A stretch of DNA of 64,000 bases from Rhodanobacter sp. B04. Lineage in GTDB: Bacteria > Pseudomonadota > Gammaproteobacteria > Xanthomonadales > Rhodanobacteraceae. The notes under the pieces were generated by a model. It searched no databases. It was not told the DNA's origin and was given only the letters and a program-made list of their open reading frames with translations. The translations under genes and the position numbers were made by a program. Of the stretch, positions 8,687-16,016 are shown piece after piece. Each line of letters starts with the position of its first letter. Positions within the stretch are counted from its first letter, which is position 1. The DNA lies in the NCBI RefSeq assembly GCF_002001125.1, contig NZ_MUNV01000007.1, positions 310,001 through 374,000 of the forward strand, given 5' to 3'.

Positions 8687-9472
8687 TCACTGCAGGCTGA
8701 TCTGCAGCAACCGACTGATCAATTCCTGCACGACGACCGCCCGCCCTTCGTCGTAATCGAAACTCGTTTCATCCATGTAATTGAGTTGTGCAAGCTCCAG
8801 CTGCACCGCCTGCACGCCCGCGGCGGGATTGCCGTAATGGCGCGTGATGTGACCGCCCTTGAAGCGGCCGTTGACGGCAAAACTGAATCGGGACTGGGAT
8901 TCCAGGCAGGACTGCAGCCGTGCCTGCAGCGCCGCACCACAACTGGCTCCCGATGCCGTGCCGAGGTTGAAGTCCGGCAGTTGGCCATCGAACAGCATCG
9001 GCACCTGGCTGCGAATGGAGTGGCCTTCCCACAGCACCACCCGGCCATGCTCGGCATGCAACCTGGCAATTTCTTGCGAAAGCGCCTGGTGATAGGGCTG
9101 CCAGTATTCGTTTATCCGCTGTTGAACTTCGGTGGCATCGGGCAATTGGCCATCCAGATACAAGGGTTCGCCATCGAAGCCGATGGTCGATACCAGGCCG
9201 GTTTCGCGCTGCCCGGGATACAGCGCATGGCCATCGGCAGGGCGGTTCAAATCAACCACGTAGCGTGAGGCCAGCGGCTTCAGCACGCTGGCGCCCAGCA
9301 CCTGCGCCAGCGGCTCGTACAACCGTGCAACATGCCAGTCGGTATCCGGCGAACGGCGCGCCACCGGATGCATGCGTGCAGCGATGCTCGCGGGAATGAA
9401 GCTGCCATCGTGCGGCAGGCTGATCAGCAGCGGCACACGCCCGCGCTGCAAGGAGAAGCTGCTGGTGCTCAT
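8687..9472 (-). CDS. hutG: N-formylglutamate amidohydrolase
   Basis: Zinc-dependent hydrolase, 261 aa, that splits N-formyl-L-glutamate into formate and glutamate in histidine-type degradation. Family features are PHDGSFIP (about 19-26), the SPDTDWHVARLYE segment and WEGHSIRS (about 136-143). The ATG at 9472 was chosen because an AGGA site sits at the right distance; another ATG lies two codons upstream. It starts 11 bases after the D-amino-acid dehydrogenase gene and is probably in its operon. No hutH, hutU or hutI is in the window, so its real substrate could be a related N-formyl compound. Confidence 0.85.
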   Translation of the reverse strand: MSTSSFSLQRGRVPLLISLPHDGSFIPASIAARMHPVARRSPDTDWHVARLYEPLAQVLGASVLKPLASRYVVDLNRPADGHALYPGQRETGLVSTIGFDGEPLYLDGQLPDATEVQQRINEYWQPYHQALSQEIARLHAEHGRVVLWEGHSIRSQVPMLFDGQLPDFNLGTASGASCGAALQARLQSCLESQSRFSFAVNGRFKGGHITRHYGNPAAGVQAVQLELAQLNYMDETSFDYDEGRAVVVQELISRLLQISLQ

Positions 9473-9483
9473 CGTCATCCTGC

Positions 9484-10743
9484 CTATAGTCCGAACCGCG
9501 CTGGCGCATAAGGGGCCGGGTCGATGGCCGGCATGGTGCCGCCGAGCATCGCCGCCACCAGCTCGCCGGTGGCTGCCGACATGCTGACACCGAGCATGCC
9601 GTGCGCGGTCGCCAGCAGCAGGTTGGACCAGCGCGCGCTGGGGCCGATGATCGGCACCTCGTCGACGCTCATCGGTCGCCAGCCCCACCATTCCTCCTGC
9701 AACTCGGGACCTTCCGGCTCGCGCAGGCCACTGGCCGCGCCGCGCCGCAGCGCGTCGAGCCGCGTGCGGTTGAGGCCTTCGGAGTATCCCGAAAATTCCA
9801 TCGTGCTACCCAGCCGGTAACCGCTGGCCCAGGTCGTGACGCAGACCGATGCCTCGCGCAGCACCAGCGCATGGCGAGGCGCGCGCGCCGGGCGCGAATA
9901 GGTAAGCGAATAACCCTTGCCTGGCTGCATCGGCAGGCGCAGATCCAATGTTTTTGCCAACAGCGGCGACCAGGCGCCGAGCGCCATGACCACCCGATCG
10001 CCCTGGAAGGCACCGCGGCTGCTGTGCACATCGGTGATGCAGCCATTGGCCGTCTCGAAACGCTCGACCCGTGCACCGGTCTCGATCACGCCGCCCAACT
10101 CGACCACCCGTCGCGCCAGTTCGGCCGCGTAGCGATCCGGTCGCAGCCGCGCATCGCCGGGATGCCGCAGGCCGCCGACCACGCCAGGTTTCAACGCCGG
10201 CTCCATGGCCTCGACCTGCTCGCCACTCAGGCGCTGCACCTCGATACCCAGCCCCTCCAGCACGGCGACGTGGTCGCGCGCATCCGCCGCCTGCTTCTGC
10301 GCCGTGCGATAGACATACAGATCGCCCTCTTCGACGAATTCGCAATCCAGCGGCTCGTCACGCACCAGCTCGGCCAGCAGCTGGCGCGCGCGCCGCAGGA
10401 TCGCCGCGCGCGCGCGGGTGGCGCGGGCAAAGTCGCGCCAGTTGCAGTGCCGCGCGAAACCCAGCAGCCAGCGCAGCCGCGGCCCGTCGAAACGCGGATT
10501 GAGATACAGCGGTGCATCCGCCGTCAGCATCGAGCGCAGCGCGACACCGATCATGCCCGGCATCGCCAGCGGTGGCGCATGGCTGGGGGTGATCGTGCCG
10601 CAGTTGCCGTGCGAGCTGCCACAGCCCGGCGTGCCCTGCTCAAGCACCCGCACACTTGCACCCGCCTTCAGCAGGTACAGCGCACATGCCAGGCCGATGA
10701 CACCGCCGCCGAGTATCAAGACATCACTGCGCGAAGCATTCAT
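9484..10743 (-). CDS. FAD-dependent D-amino-acid dehydrogenase family protein
   Basis: DadA/DAO-family flavoprotein, 419 aa, which oxidises D-amino acids (or D-hydroxyproline) and passes electrons to the respiratory chain. The N-terminal FAD motif DVLILGGGVIGLACAL (GxGxxG at about 12-17) is followed by the ALYLLKAGASVRVLE second strand and a C-terminal GWRPMSVDEVPIIGPS segment typical of DadA. The start ATG at 10743 gives MNASRSD. It is followed by hutG. It is somewhat shorter than E. coli DadA; LhpB-type D-hydroxyproline dehydrogenase is an equally good guess. Confidence 0.8.
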   Translation of the reverse strand: MNASRSDVLILGGGVIGLACALYLLKAGASVRVLEQGTPGCGSSHGNCGTITPSHAPPLAMPGMIGVALRSMLTADAPLYLNPRFDGPRLRWLLGFARHCNWRDFARATRARAAILRRARQLLAELVRDEPLDCEFVEEGDLYVYRTAQKQAADARDHVAVLEGLGIEVQRLSGEQVEAMEPALKPGVVGGLRHPGDARLRPDRYAAELARRVVELGGVIETGARVERFETANGCITDVHSSRGAFQGDRVVMALGAWSPLLAKTLDLRLPMQPGKGYSLTYSRPARAPRHALVLREASVCVTTWASGYRLGSTMEFSGYSEGLNRTRLDALRRGAASGLREPEGPELQEEWWGWRPMSVDEVPIIGPSARWSNLLLATAHGMLGVSMSAATGELVAAMLGGTMPAIDPAPYAPARFGL

Positions 10744-10798
10744 CCATCCATTGTAGCCGGCTGATTTGCCACCTTTCCAAATCGCTTGCACCGAATGA

Positions 10799-10812
10799 AT
10801 TACGCGCGTAAT
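10799..10812. promoter_or_regulatory. Operator-like perfect palindrome O1 upstream of blaI
   Basis: A perfect 14-bp palindrome, ATTACGCGCGTAAT, 41 bases before the blaI-like start codon. It fits the TACnnnnGTA core bound by BlaI/MecI/CopY repressors. A second, imperfect copy lies 23 bp further on (centre to centre), about two helical turns away, which would suit two repressor dimers on one DNA face. Confidence 0.6.
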
Positions 10813-10821
10813 CTTTATTTG

Positions 10822-10835
10822 ACTACGAATGTAAT
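10822..10835. promoter_or_regulatory. Operator-like palindrome O2 upstream of blaI
   Basis: ACTACGAATGTAAT shares the TAC-N4-GTAAT pattern of the perfect palindrome 23 bp upstream. It lies 17 bases before the blaI-like ATG, next to the GAGGAG ribosome-binding site, so a bound repressor would block transcription or elongation. Assignment to BlaI is by position and pattern only. Confidence 0.55.
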
Positions 10836-10852
10836 CCGTCGAGGAGACAGTC

Positions 10853-11239
10853 ATGCCAAATCCGCCGGTCACGATCAGCGATGCCGAAAGCCGAGTCATG
10901 GAAGTGCTCTGGCAGCAAGCGCCGCAGACCTCCGAAGACATCGTCGCCGCCCTGTTGGAGCCCACGGGCTGGCACGAGAAAACCATAAAGACCCTGCTCA
11001 ACCGCCTGCTCGGCAAAGGTGCGGTCAGTGCCGAAAAGGATGGCCGTCGTTACTTGTATTCACCGCGACTGCGACGCGAAGACTGGCAATGGCAGGAAAG
11101 CCGCAGCCTGCTCGATCGCGTGTTCGGCGGCAAGTTGACACCCTTGCTGACGCACTTCAGCCAGCACGAAAAGCTGAGCGCGAAAGACATCGCGGAACTG
11201 CGCAAACTGATCGATGCCATCGACAGGAAGGGGCACTGA
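10853..11239 (+). CDS. blaI: BlaI/MecI/CopY-family transcriptional repressor
   Basis: Winged-helix repressor, 128 aa. Residues about 8-80 form the wHTH domain (ISDAESRVMEVLWQQAPQTSEDIV, then WHEKTIKTLLNRLLGKGAV as recognition region), followed by the dimerisation helix in which the partner peptidase normally cuts. A strong GAGGAG site precedes the ATG. The next gene, an M56 BlaR1-like sensor, begins two bases after its stop, the classical arrangement. No beta-lactamase lies nearby; the likely targets are its own operon and possibly the adjacent NlpC/P60 lipoprotein. Confidence 0.9.
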   Translation: MPNPPVTISDAESRVMEVLWQQAPQTSEDIVAALLEPTGWHEKTIKTLLNRLLGKGAVSAEKDGRRYLYSPRLRREDWQWQESRSLLDRVFGGKLTPLLTHFSQHEKLSAKDIAELRKLIDAIDRKGH

Positions 11240-11241
11240 CC

Positions 11242-12474
11242 ATGCTCGCCATGCTGCTGTACGTCACGCTGGGGCTGGCTCTGGTACTGGTATCCCGCAG
11301 GCCGGCACGACAGTTGTTCGGCGCAGGGCCGGCTTTCACGTTGTGGTTGCTGCCACCACTGCTGGCCATGCTGCCGTGGCTACCAGTCCTGCCACCGGCG
11401 TGGGCTGTCACTCCGACCCTGCTGGTGCTGCCCACGGCACCGATCTTCGTCGCATCAGCAGGACCAACCGTCTCGATACTGCCCTGGCCATTGCTGTTGT
11501 GGCTAGCCGGCACACTTTGTTGTCTGCTGCGGCTGGTGATCCATTACGGCCGACTACGGCAGCATAGCCACCGACTGCCCGATGCGATGTACCACACCCT
11601 GAAACGGGATCTCGACGGCATGGATCCATGCCGCCTGCGACTGCACCCGGCAGGCCCGGCCGTGCTGTGGGCACCGCGCAGCCTGGTGCTGCTGCCGGCG
11701 GATTTCCTCGAGCGCTTCGATGCGGGCGAGCGACGCCTGGTACTGCAGCACGAATATACGCACCTGCGCCGTGGCGATGCGCTGTGGAGCCTGCTCGCCG
11801 AACTCGGGACGGCGTTGCTGTGGTTCCACCCGCTGGCGTGGCTTGCGCTGCCGCGACTGCGGCTGGATCAGGAACTCGCCTGCGACGAACACCTGCTGCG
11901 CCAGTCGCCGCTGGATGAAACCAGATACGCACACACCTTGCTGCACAGCACCGGCGTGGATGCCATGCCGGCGCTCATCCCCTGGCTCAACCGGCCACAA
12001 CTGAAGGAGCGACTAAGCATGATCCAGCGTCATCGACCCGGCGCCCTGCGCCGCCGCATAGGCTTCATCGGCTTGACTGCAGTGATGGCAGCTTGCGCCT
12101 TCGTGACGCAGGCCGCGGTGCACACCACGCCCGACCAACCGGCATCCAGCAATCTGAGCTTCAACGCAAAGATCAATCCACGCTATCCGGCCGACGCCCT
12201 CAAGAATCATCAACAGGGCACCGTCATCCTTGATGTGCTGGTGGGCGCCGATGGCAAGCCGCGCGAAGTCAAGGTGAACCCCGCGACCCAGGCGGCACCC
12301 AGTCTGGTCAAGGCAGCCAGCGATGTAGCCATGCAGTGGCGTTTCAACCCGGCGACGAAGAACGGCAAGCGAATCCAAAGCTATGCCCGTGTTCCGGTCA
12401 ATTTCGAGATGGATACGCCGCCTCCGGCACCACCCGTGCCGTCTGTGCCGCATACGCCGTCAGCAGCGCCATAA
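11242..12474 (+). CDS. BlaR1-like M56 membrane peptidase with C-terminal TonB-type domain
   Basis: Sensor peptidase, 410 aa. Hydrophobic segments at about 2-18, 30-52 and 80-100 lead to the cytoplasmic zinc site H170-EYT-H174, with ELACDE (E211) as third ligand. A further membrane helix at about 273-292 is followed by a periplasmic C-terminal TonB_C-like domain (about 308-390, INPRYPADALKNHQQGTVILDVLV) and a Pro-rich tail. Classical BlaR1 has a penicillin-binding domain there instead, so this sensor must read something else, perhaps envelope stress. Two bases separate it from blaI. Confidence 0.88.
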   Translation: MLAMLLYVTLGLALVLVSRRPARQLFGAGPAFTLWLLPPLLAMLPWLPVLPPAWAVTPTLLVLPTAPIFVASAGPTVSILPWPLLLWLAGTLCCLLRLVIHYGRLRQHSHRLPDAMYHTLKRDLDGMDPCRLRLHPAGPAVLWAPRSLVLLPADFLERFDAGERRLVLQHEYTHLRRGDALWSLLAELGTALLWFHPLAWLALPRLRLDQELACDEHLLRQSPLDETRYAHTLLHSTGVDAMPALIPWLNRPQLKERLSMIQRHRPGALRRRIGFIGLTAVMAACAFVTQAAVHTTPDQPASSNLSFNAKINPRYPADALKNHQQGTVILDVLVGADGKPREVKVNPATQAAPSLVKAASDVAMQWRFNPATKNGKRIQSYARVPVNFEMDTPPPAPPVPSVPHTPSAAP

Positions 12475-12518
12475 GGCTCACCTGATTTCTGAGAACTTCC
12501 TTCCAAGTAATTGATTTG

Positions 12519-12549
12519 ATAACCTCGGCGCGACTCACGCCGAGGTTAT
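12519..12549 (+). promoter_or_regulatory. Perfect hairpin burying the ribosome-binding site of the NlpC/P60 gene
   Basis: A 12-bp perfect stem: ATAACCTCGGCG (12519-12530) pairs with CGCCGAGGTTAT (12538-12549), loop CGACTCA. The 3' arm contains GAGG (12542-12545), seven bases before the ATG at 12553, the best Shine-Dalgarno candidate. No T-run follows, so a terminator role is less likely. Ribosome access would need the stem to open. Confidence 0.6.
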
Positions 12550-12552
12550 GCC

Positions 12553-13128
12553 ATGCTCCCGGATCCGGTGCCCCCCATCAGCTCGAGGCCATGCCTTCGG
12601 CGCGCCACACGACTGATGTTGCCGGTGGCCACGATCCTGCTGCTGGCCGCCTGCGCGAGCAGCCCGCGTCCGCGCGAAGCCACCTACAAGTCATCGCATT
12701 CATCGTTGGCCGATCTGCCGGCCCGCGCGCCATCGGCGACCAGTGCCGGCACGGCCAATGACGTGCTGTTCCGCGCCATGGCACTGGTCGGCACGCCTTA
12801 CAAGTGGGGCGGCAACACGCCGGAAAGCGGCTTCGATTGCAGCGGACTGGTCGACTACATCTACCGCCACGCCGCCGACATTCTGTTGCCGCACAGTTCG
12901 CGCGAGATGGCGACGATGAGTGGACGCAAAGTGTCGCGGATGACCGAGCTGGCCAGCGGCGACCTGGTGTTCTTCGGCAACCGCGGCGGCATCGATCATG
13001 TCGGGGTATACGTGGGCAAGGGCCGCTTCGTGCACGCACCGAACAGCGGCGGCACGGTGCGGCTGGACGATATCGATGGGCCGTACTGGGGCGACCACTT
13101 CGCCTATGGCAAACGATTGCTGGATTGA
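12553..13128 (+). CDS. NlpC/P60 family lipoprotein (cell-wall endopeptidase)
   Basis: Peptidoglycan endopeptidase, 191 aa, likely cutting D-Glu-DAP type bonds from the outer membrane. The signal peptide ends in lipobox LLAAC (Cys34). The catalytic triad of NlpC/P60 is present: Cys96 in FDCSG, His149 in DHVGVY and His161 in VHAPNSGG. The start at 12553 keeps the basic n-region (RPCLRRATR); a later in-frame ATG at 12616 would remove it. It follows the BlaR1-like gene by 78 bases that hold a strong hairpin over the ribosome-binding site. Confidence 0.88.
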   Translation: MLPDPVPPISSRPCLRRATRLMLPVATILLLAACASSPRPREATYKSSHSSLADLPARAPSATSAGTANDVLFRAMALVGTPYKWGGNTPESGFDCSGLVDYIYRHAADILLPHSSREMATMSGRKVSRMTELASGDLVFFGNRGGIDHVGVYVGKGRFVHAPNSGGTVRLDDIDGPYWGDHFAYGKRLLD

Positions 13129-13203
13129 GATGGGCAGGCATCAGGCAAGCTGAGGAAGCCACTCAATTGCAGATTTGAGGCAGCGTCGAGTCCCTCATCC
13201 CAA

Positions 13204-13224
13204 CCTTCTCCCTGAGGGAGAAGG
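13204..13224. repeat. 21-bp palindromic intergenic repeat
   Basis: CCTTCTCCCT-G-AGGGAGAAGG, two perfect 10-base arms around one base, preceded by CCCTCATCCCAA. Extragenic repeats with this CTTCTCCC/GGGAGAAGG core are common in xanthomonads. A diverged relative (TTCTCCC ... GGGGAAGGG) occurs near 56880-56995. I did not see other full copies in the window. Confidence 0.55.
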
Positions 13225-13232
13225 GGCGAACG

Positions 13233-13256
13233 AAAAACGGCGCCAGCAGCGCCGTT
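13233..13256 (-). terminator. Rho-independent terminator of slyD
   Basis: An 8-bp stem AACGGCGC (13236-13243) with GCGCCGTT (13249-13256), loop CAGCA. On the minus strand it is followed by a run of five T residues in total. It lies 24 bases after the slyD stop codon. Confidence 0.75.
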
Positions 13257-13280
13257 CTGGTTTGGCTTTTGATCCGCCGG

Positions 13281-13766
13281 TCAGTGCTCCGCACTGCCCG
13301 GCGGATGCGCGTGGCCATGCGCGATCTCTTCCTCGGTGGCGTCGCGCACGTCGCCGATCGCCACGTCGAAGTGCAACGCCTTGCCGGCCATCGGGTGGTT
13401 CATGTCCACGTCGATCGCGCTCATGCCGACCTTGTGCACGGTCACCGCACGCTGGCCGCCATCCTTCAGCTTCAGCACCGTGACCATGCCAGCCTTGAGC
13501 CGGTTCGCCTGCGGGAAATACTTTTTCGACATGCGCTGGATCTGGCCTTCCTGGTACTCGCCATAGGCATCCGTCGCTGCCACGTCCACGCTCAGCGACT
13601 CGCCGGCCTCGTGACCTTCGAGCGCCGTCTCCAGACCCGGAATCAGCTGGCCATGGCCGAGCAGCACCCACAGTTGCTCGTCGCGATCGTGCGAACTTTC
13701 CACCTTCTCGCCGTCCACCGTCAGGGTGTAGTGGATCGCGATGACCTTGTCCTTGCCAGCCTTCAT
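13281..13766 (-). CDS. slyD: FKBP-type peptidyl-prolyl isomerase SlyD
   Basis: Cytoplasmic proline isomerase and folding helper, 161 aa. The FKBP domain is split by the IF (insert-in-flap) chaperone domain as in SlyD: residues 1-70 with LIPGLETALEGHEAGE, the IF segment at about 75-125, then NHPMAGKALHFDVAI (about 123-138). The C-terminus is short and His-containing (HGHAHPPGSAEH), a reduced form of the nickel-binding tail of E. coli SlyD. A terminator follows; an MFS transporter gene lies upstream on the same strand. Confidence 0.93.
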   Translation of the reverse strand: MKAGKDKVIAIHYTLTVDGEKVESSHDRDEQLWVLLGHGQLIPGLETALEGHEAGESLSVDVAATDAYGEYQEGQIQRMSKKYFPQANRLKAGMVTVLKLKDGGQRAVTVHKVGMSAIDVDMNHPMAGKALHFDVAIGDVRDATEEEIAHGHAHPPGSAEH

Positions 13767-13816
13767 TGCCTGTCTCTCGAAGAAGTAAAGGGAGCAATTC
13801 TATCAGCGCATCCCGA

Positions 13817-15049
13817 TCATGACTGTGCCCTGCCGAAATCCAGCCCGCGCGCTTCCGGTCCCAGCCACACCAGCAGGGCCAGGACCACGGCGACCACGGC
13901 GATCCACAGCGACATGGCGAAGGCATAGTCGCCACCGCGCCAGTCGGCGATCCAGTTCTGCGCGGTAGCCGTGCCGGCCGCCAGCAGGTTGCCCATCTGA
14001 TAGGCAAAGCCCGGCAGGGTGGCTCGTACGCTGCCAGGCGAGAGCTCGTTGAGATGCGTCGGCACCACACCCCATGCGCCCTGAACCATCACCTGGATCA
14101 GGAACGCACCCAGGCCGAGCAGCAGCAACGAGCCGCCGTGCGTCCATAACGGGATCACCGGGATCGCGAGCAGCGCGGCAATGATCATCGCCTTGCGCCG
14201 ACCGATGCGCTCGGACAACGTGCCGAAGAACAGGCCGCCGGCCAGCGCACCGAGATTGAGCAGCGCGACCAGCATGAACGCCGCACCCGAGCTGGAATCC
14301 AAGTGCAGGTTCACCTCTTCGAAGGTGTGGTACATGTCCTGCGAGCCATGGCTGAACATGTTGAACGCCGCCATCAGCAGCATCAGGTAGATCGCCAGTT
14401 TCCAGTGGCCGCGCATGGATTCAAGCACGCCGATTTTCCGGTGCTGCGCCTGGCCGCCCCGCCATACCGGCGACTCCGGCACGCTGCGGCGGATGTACAA
14501 CACCAGCAAGGCGGGCAACGCGCCAACGACAAACAGCCCGCGCCAGCCGATGTGATCGAACAGCAGCCAGTTCGCCAGCGCCGCGAGGAAGAACCCGCAC
14601 GGATAACCACTCTGCAGCAGCCCGGAAATCAGCCCGCGCGACTTGGCCGGTATCGACTCCATCGCCAGCGACGCGCCGATGCCCCACTCGCCCCCCATCG
14701 CGATGCCGAACAGGAAGCGCAGCACCAGCAGCATCGTGATCGAGGTCGAGAACGCGGTAGCCAATTCGAACAGCGAAAACAGGATCACGTCCAGCATCAG
14801 GATCGGACGCCGGCCGTAGCGATCGGCCAGCCGCCCGAACAGCAACGCGCCGAGCGGCCGCGCCGCCAGGGTCAGGAACAGGCCGTAGGTGACCTTGGCG
14901 TGATCCACGCCGAACTCCTTCGACACCGCGACGATGACGAAGGTGAGCAGAAAGTAATCGAACGCATCCAGCGTCCAGCCGAGGAAACTTGCCAGCACGG
15001 TATGCCGCTGGGCGGCATCCAGTTCACGCAGTGGCGCAAGCAGCGACAT
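13817..15049 (-). CDS. MFS transporter, sialate/lactate:H+ symporter-like
   Basis: Inner-membrane secondary transporter, 410 aa, about 12 membrane helices. The N-terminal SFLGWTLDAFDYFLLTFV and the loop 2-3 motif GRLADRYGRRPILMLDV resemble the SHS family (NanT, Jen-type lactate and carboxylate carriers). A second GTLSERIGRRKAMI copy marks the C-terminal half. Start ATG 15049 has AGGAG seven bases upstream. The substrate is likely a small carboxylate, but I cannot tell which. A 50-base gap separates it from slyD. Confidence 0.85.
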   Translation of the reverse strand: MSLLAPLRELDAAQRHTVLASFLGWTLDAFDYFLLTFVIVAVSKEFGVDHAKVTYGLFLTLAARPLGALLFGRLADRYGRRPILMLDVILFSLFELATAFSTSITMLLVLRFLFGIAMGGEWGIGASLAMESIPAKSRGLISGLLQSGYPCGFFLAALANWLLFDHIGWRGLFVVGALPALLVLYIRRSVPESPVWRGGQAQHRKIGVLESMRGHWKLAIYLMLLMAAFNMFSHGSQDMYHTFEEVNLHLDSSSGAAFMLVALLNLGALAGGLFFGTLSERIGRRKAMIIAALLAIPVIPLWTHGGSLLLLGLGAFLIQVMVQGAWGVVPTHLNELSPGSVRATLPGFAYQMGNLLAAGTATAQNWIADWRGGDYAFAMSLWIAVVAVVLALLVWLGPEARGLDFGRAQS

Positions 15050-15181
15050 CAGGCACTCCTCGGATCGGCAGACGGCCGCCATCGTATGCCCGATGCCGGC
15101 GAAACACGCAACACCGGCGCATGACAGGCAACCGTCCGATGGCCTAGGCTCGGCCAAGTGTCATCAAGATGCGGAGCACGG

Positions 15182-15838
15182 ATGAACCGAACCACGCGCG
15201 CCGGCATCACCAGCCTGTATGACACCCACCTTCAGCGCTGCTACGTCAGGGGCAAGCTGGCCAGCGACCCTGTCTATGCGGCGACCGCCGCACTGCTTGC
15301 CGGCACACAGTTGCCCTTGCTCGATATCGGCTGCGGACTTGGCCTGCTCGGGCACTATCTGCATGCAGAAGGTCATCGGCAGCCGTACCTCGGGCTGGAC
15401 CACGATGCACGCAAGATCAGCGCCGCGCGGCATGCGGCGCACCGCGCAGGACTCGACACCGCGATGAGTCTTCGGGATGGCGATGCCACCGAACTTCCCG
15501 CCCTGCTCGGCCATGTCACCTTGCTCGATGTGCTGCACTACCTGCCACGAGAGCGACAGCAGACGCTGCTGCTGATGGCGGCCCGACACCTGGCGCCTCA
15601 AGGCATCCTGATCATCCGCAATGTGCTGCGTGAGCCCAACTGGCGTTTCCAGGCCACCCGGCTGGAGGAATTCTTGCTGCACGCGTCCGGCTGGATTCGC
15701 GCTGGCGTACAACACTATCCGAGCGCCGACGAATTGCGCGGCACGCTGGAAAACGCCGGACTGGATGTGCGCGTCGAACCCTTGCGCGGACTCACGCCGT
15801 TCAACAGCTATCTGATCGTGGCGCAGCCCCATCGCTGA
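15182..15838 (+). CDS. Class I SAM-dependent methyltransferase
   Basis: Methyltransferase, 218 aa, of unknown target. SAM-binding motif I is PLLDIGCGLGLLG (about 47-59), followed by acidic LGLDHDARKISAA and a motif IV-like VTLLDVLHYLPRE (about 115-127). The architecture resembles small-molecule (ubiquinone or lipid type) methyltransferases. ATG 15182 has GGAG upstream; an in-frame GTG at 15158 is less likely. It is divergent from the MFS gene and ends about 180 bases before rhlE. Confidence 0.82.
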   Translation: MNRTTRAGITSLYDTHLQRCYVRGKLASDPVYAATAALLAGTQLPLLDIGCGLGLLGHYLHAEGHRQPYLGLDHDARKISAARHAAHRAGLDTAMSLRDGDATELPALLGHVTLLDVLHYLPRERQQTLLLMAARHLAPQGILIIRNVLREPNWRFQATRLEEFLLHASGWIRAGVQHYPSADELRGTLENAGLDVRVEPLRGLTPFNSYLIVAQPHR

Positions 15839-15988
15839 GCCGATTCAAGCCGATCTACCATGCATCCATTCAGACTTGTCGTTGCACAAGGCAGACGCCG
15901 CCTCTTCAATCGGCTATACTTGCCGGCGCAGTCGCTCTGACTGCTGCGGCACACGCCGCCCCCTTCCCCAAGTCTGCAACACGGTATG

Positions 15989-16014
15989 AACACTCCGGGT
16001 TGCTCAGGAGTGTT
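15989..16014 (+). promoter_or_regulatory. Hairpin sequestering the rhlE ribosome-binding site
   Basis: AACACTCC (15989-15996) pairs with GGAGTGTT (16007-16014) around a 10-base loop; G84-T85 can add two pairs with A15-C16 across a bulge. GGAG at 16007-16010 is the only good Shine-Dalgarno, six bases before ATG 16017, and is fully paired. Such a stem could make rhlE translation sensitive to temperature or to RNA helicases. Confidence 0.6.
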
Positions 16015-16016
16015 AC

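Noticed and set aside
13817..15157. Longer N-terminus for the MFS transporter
   Set aside because: The extra 36 residues are Cys/Gly-rich and outside the family; ATG 15049 has a good AGGAG.
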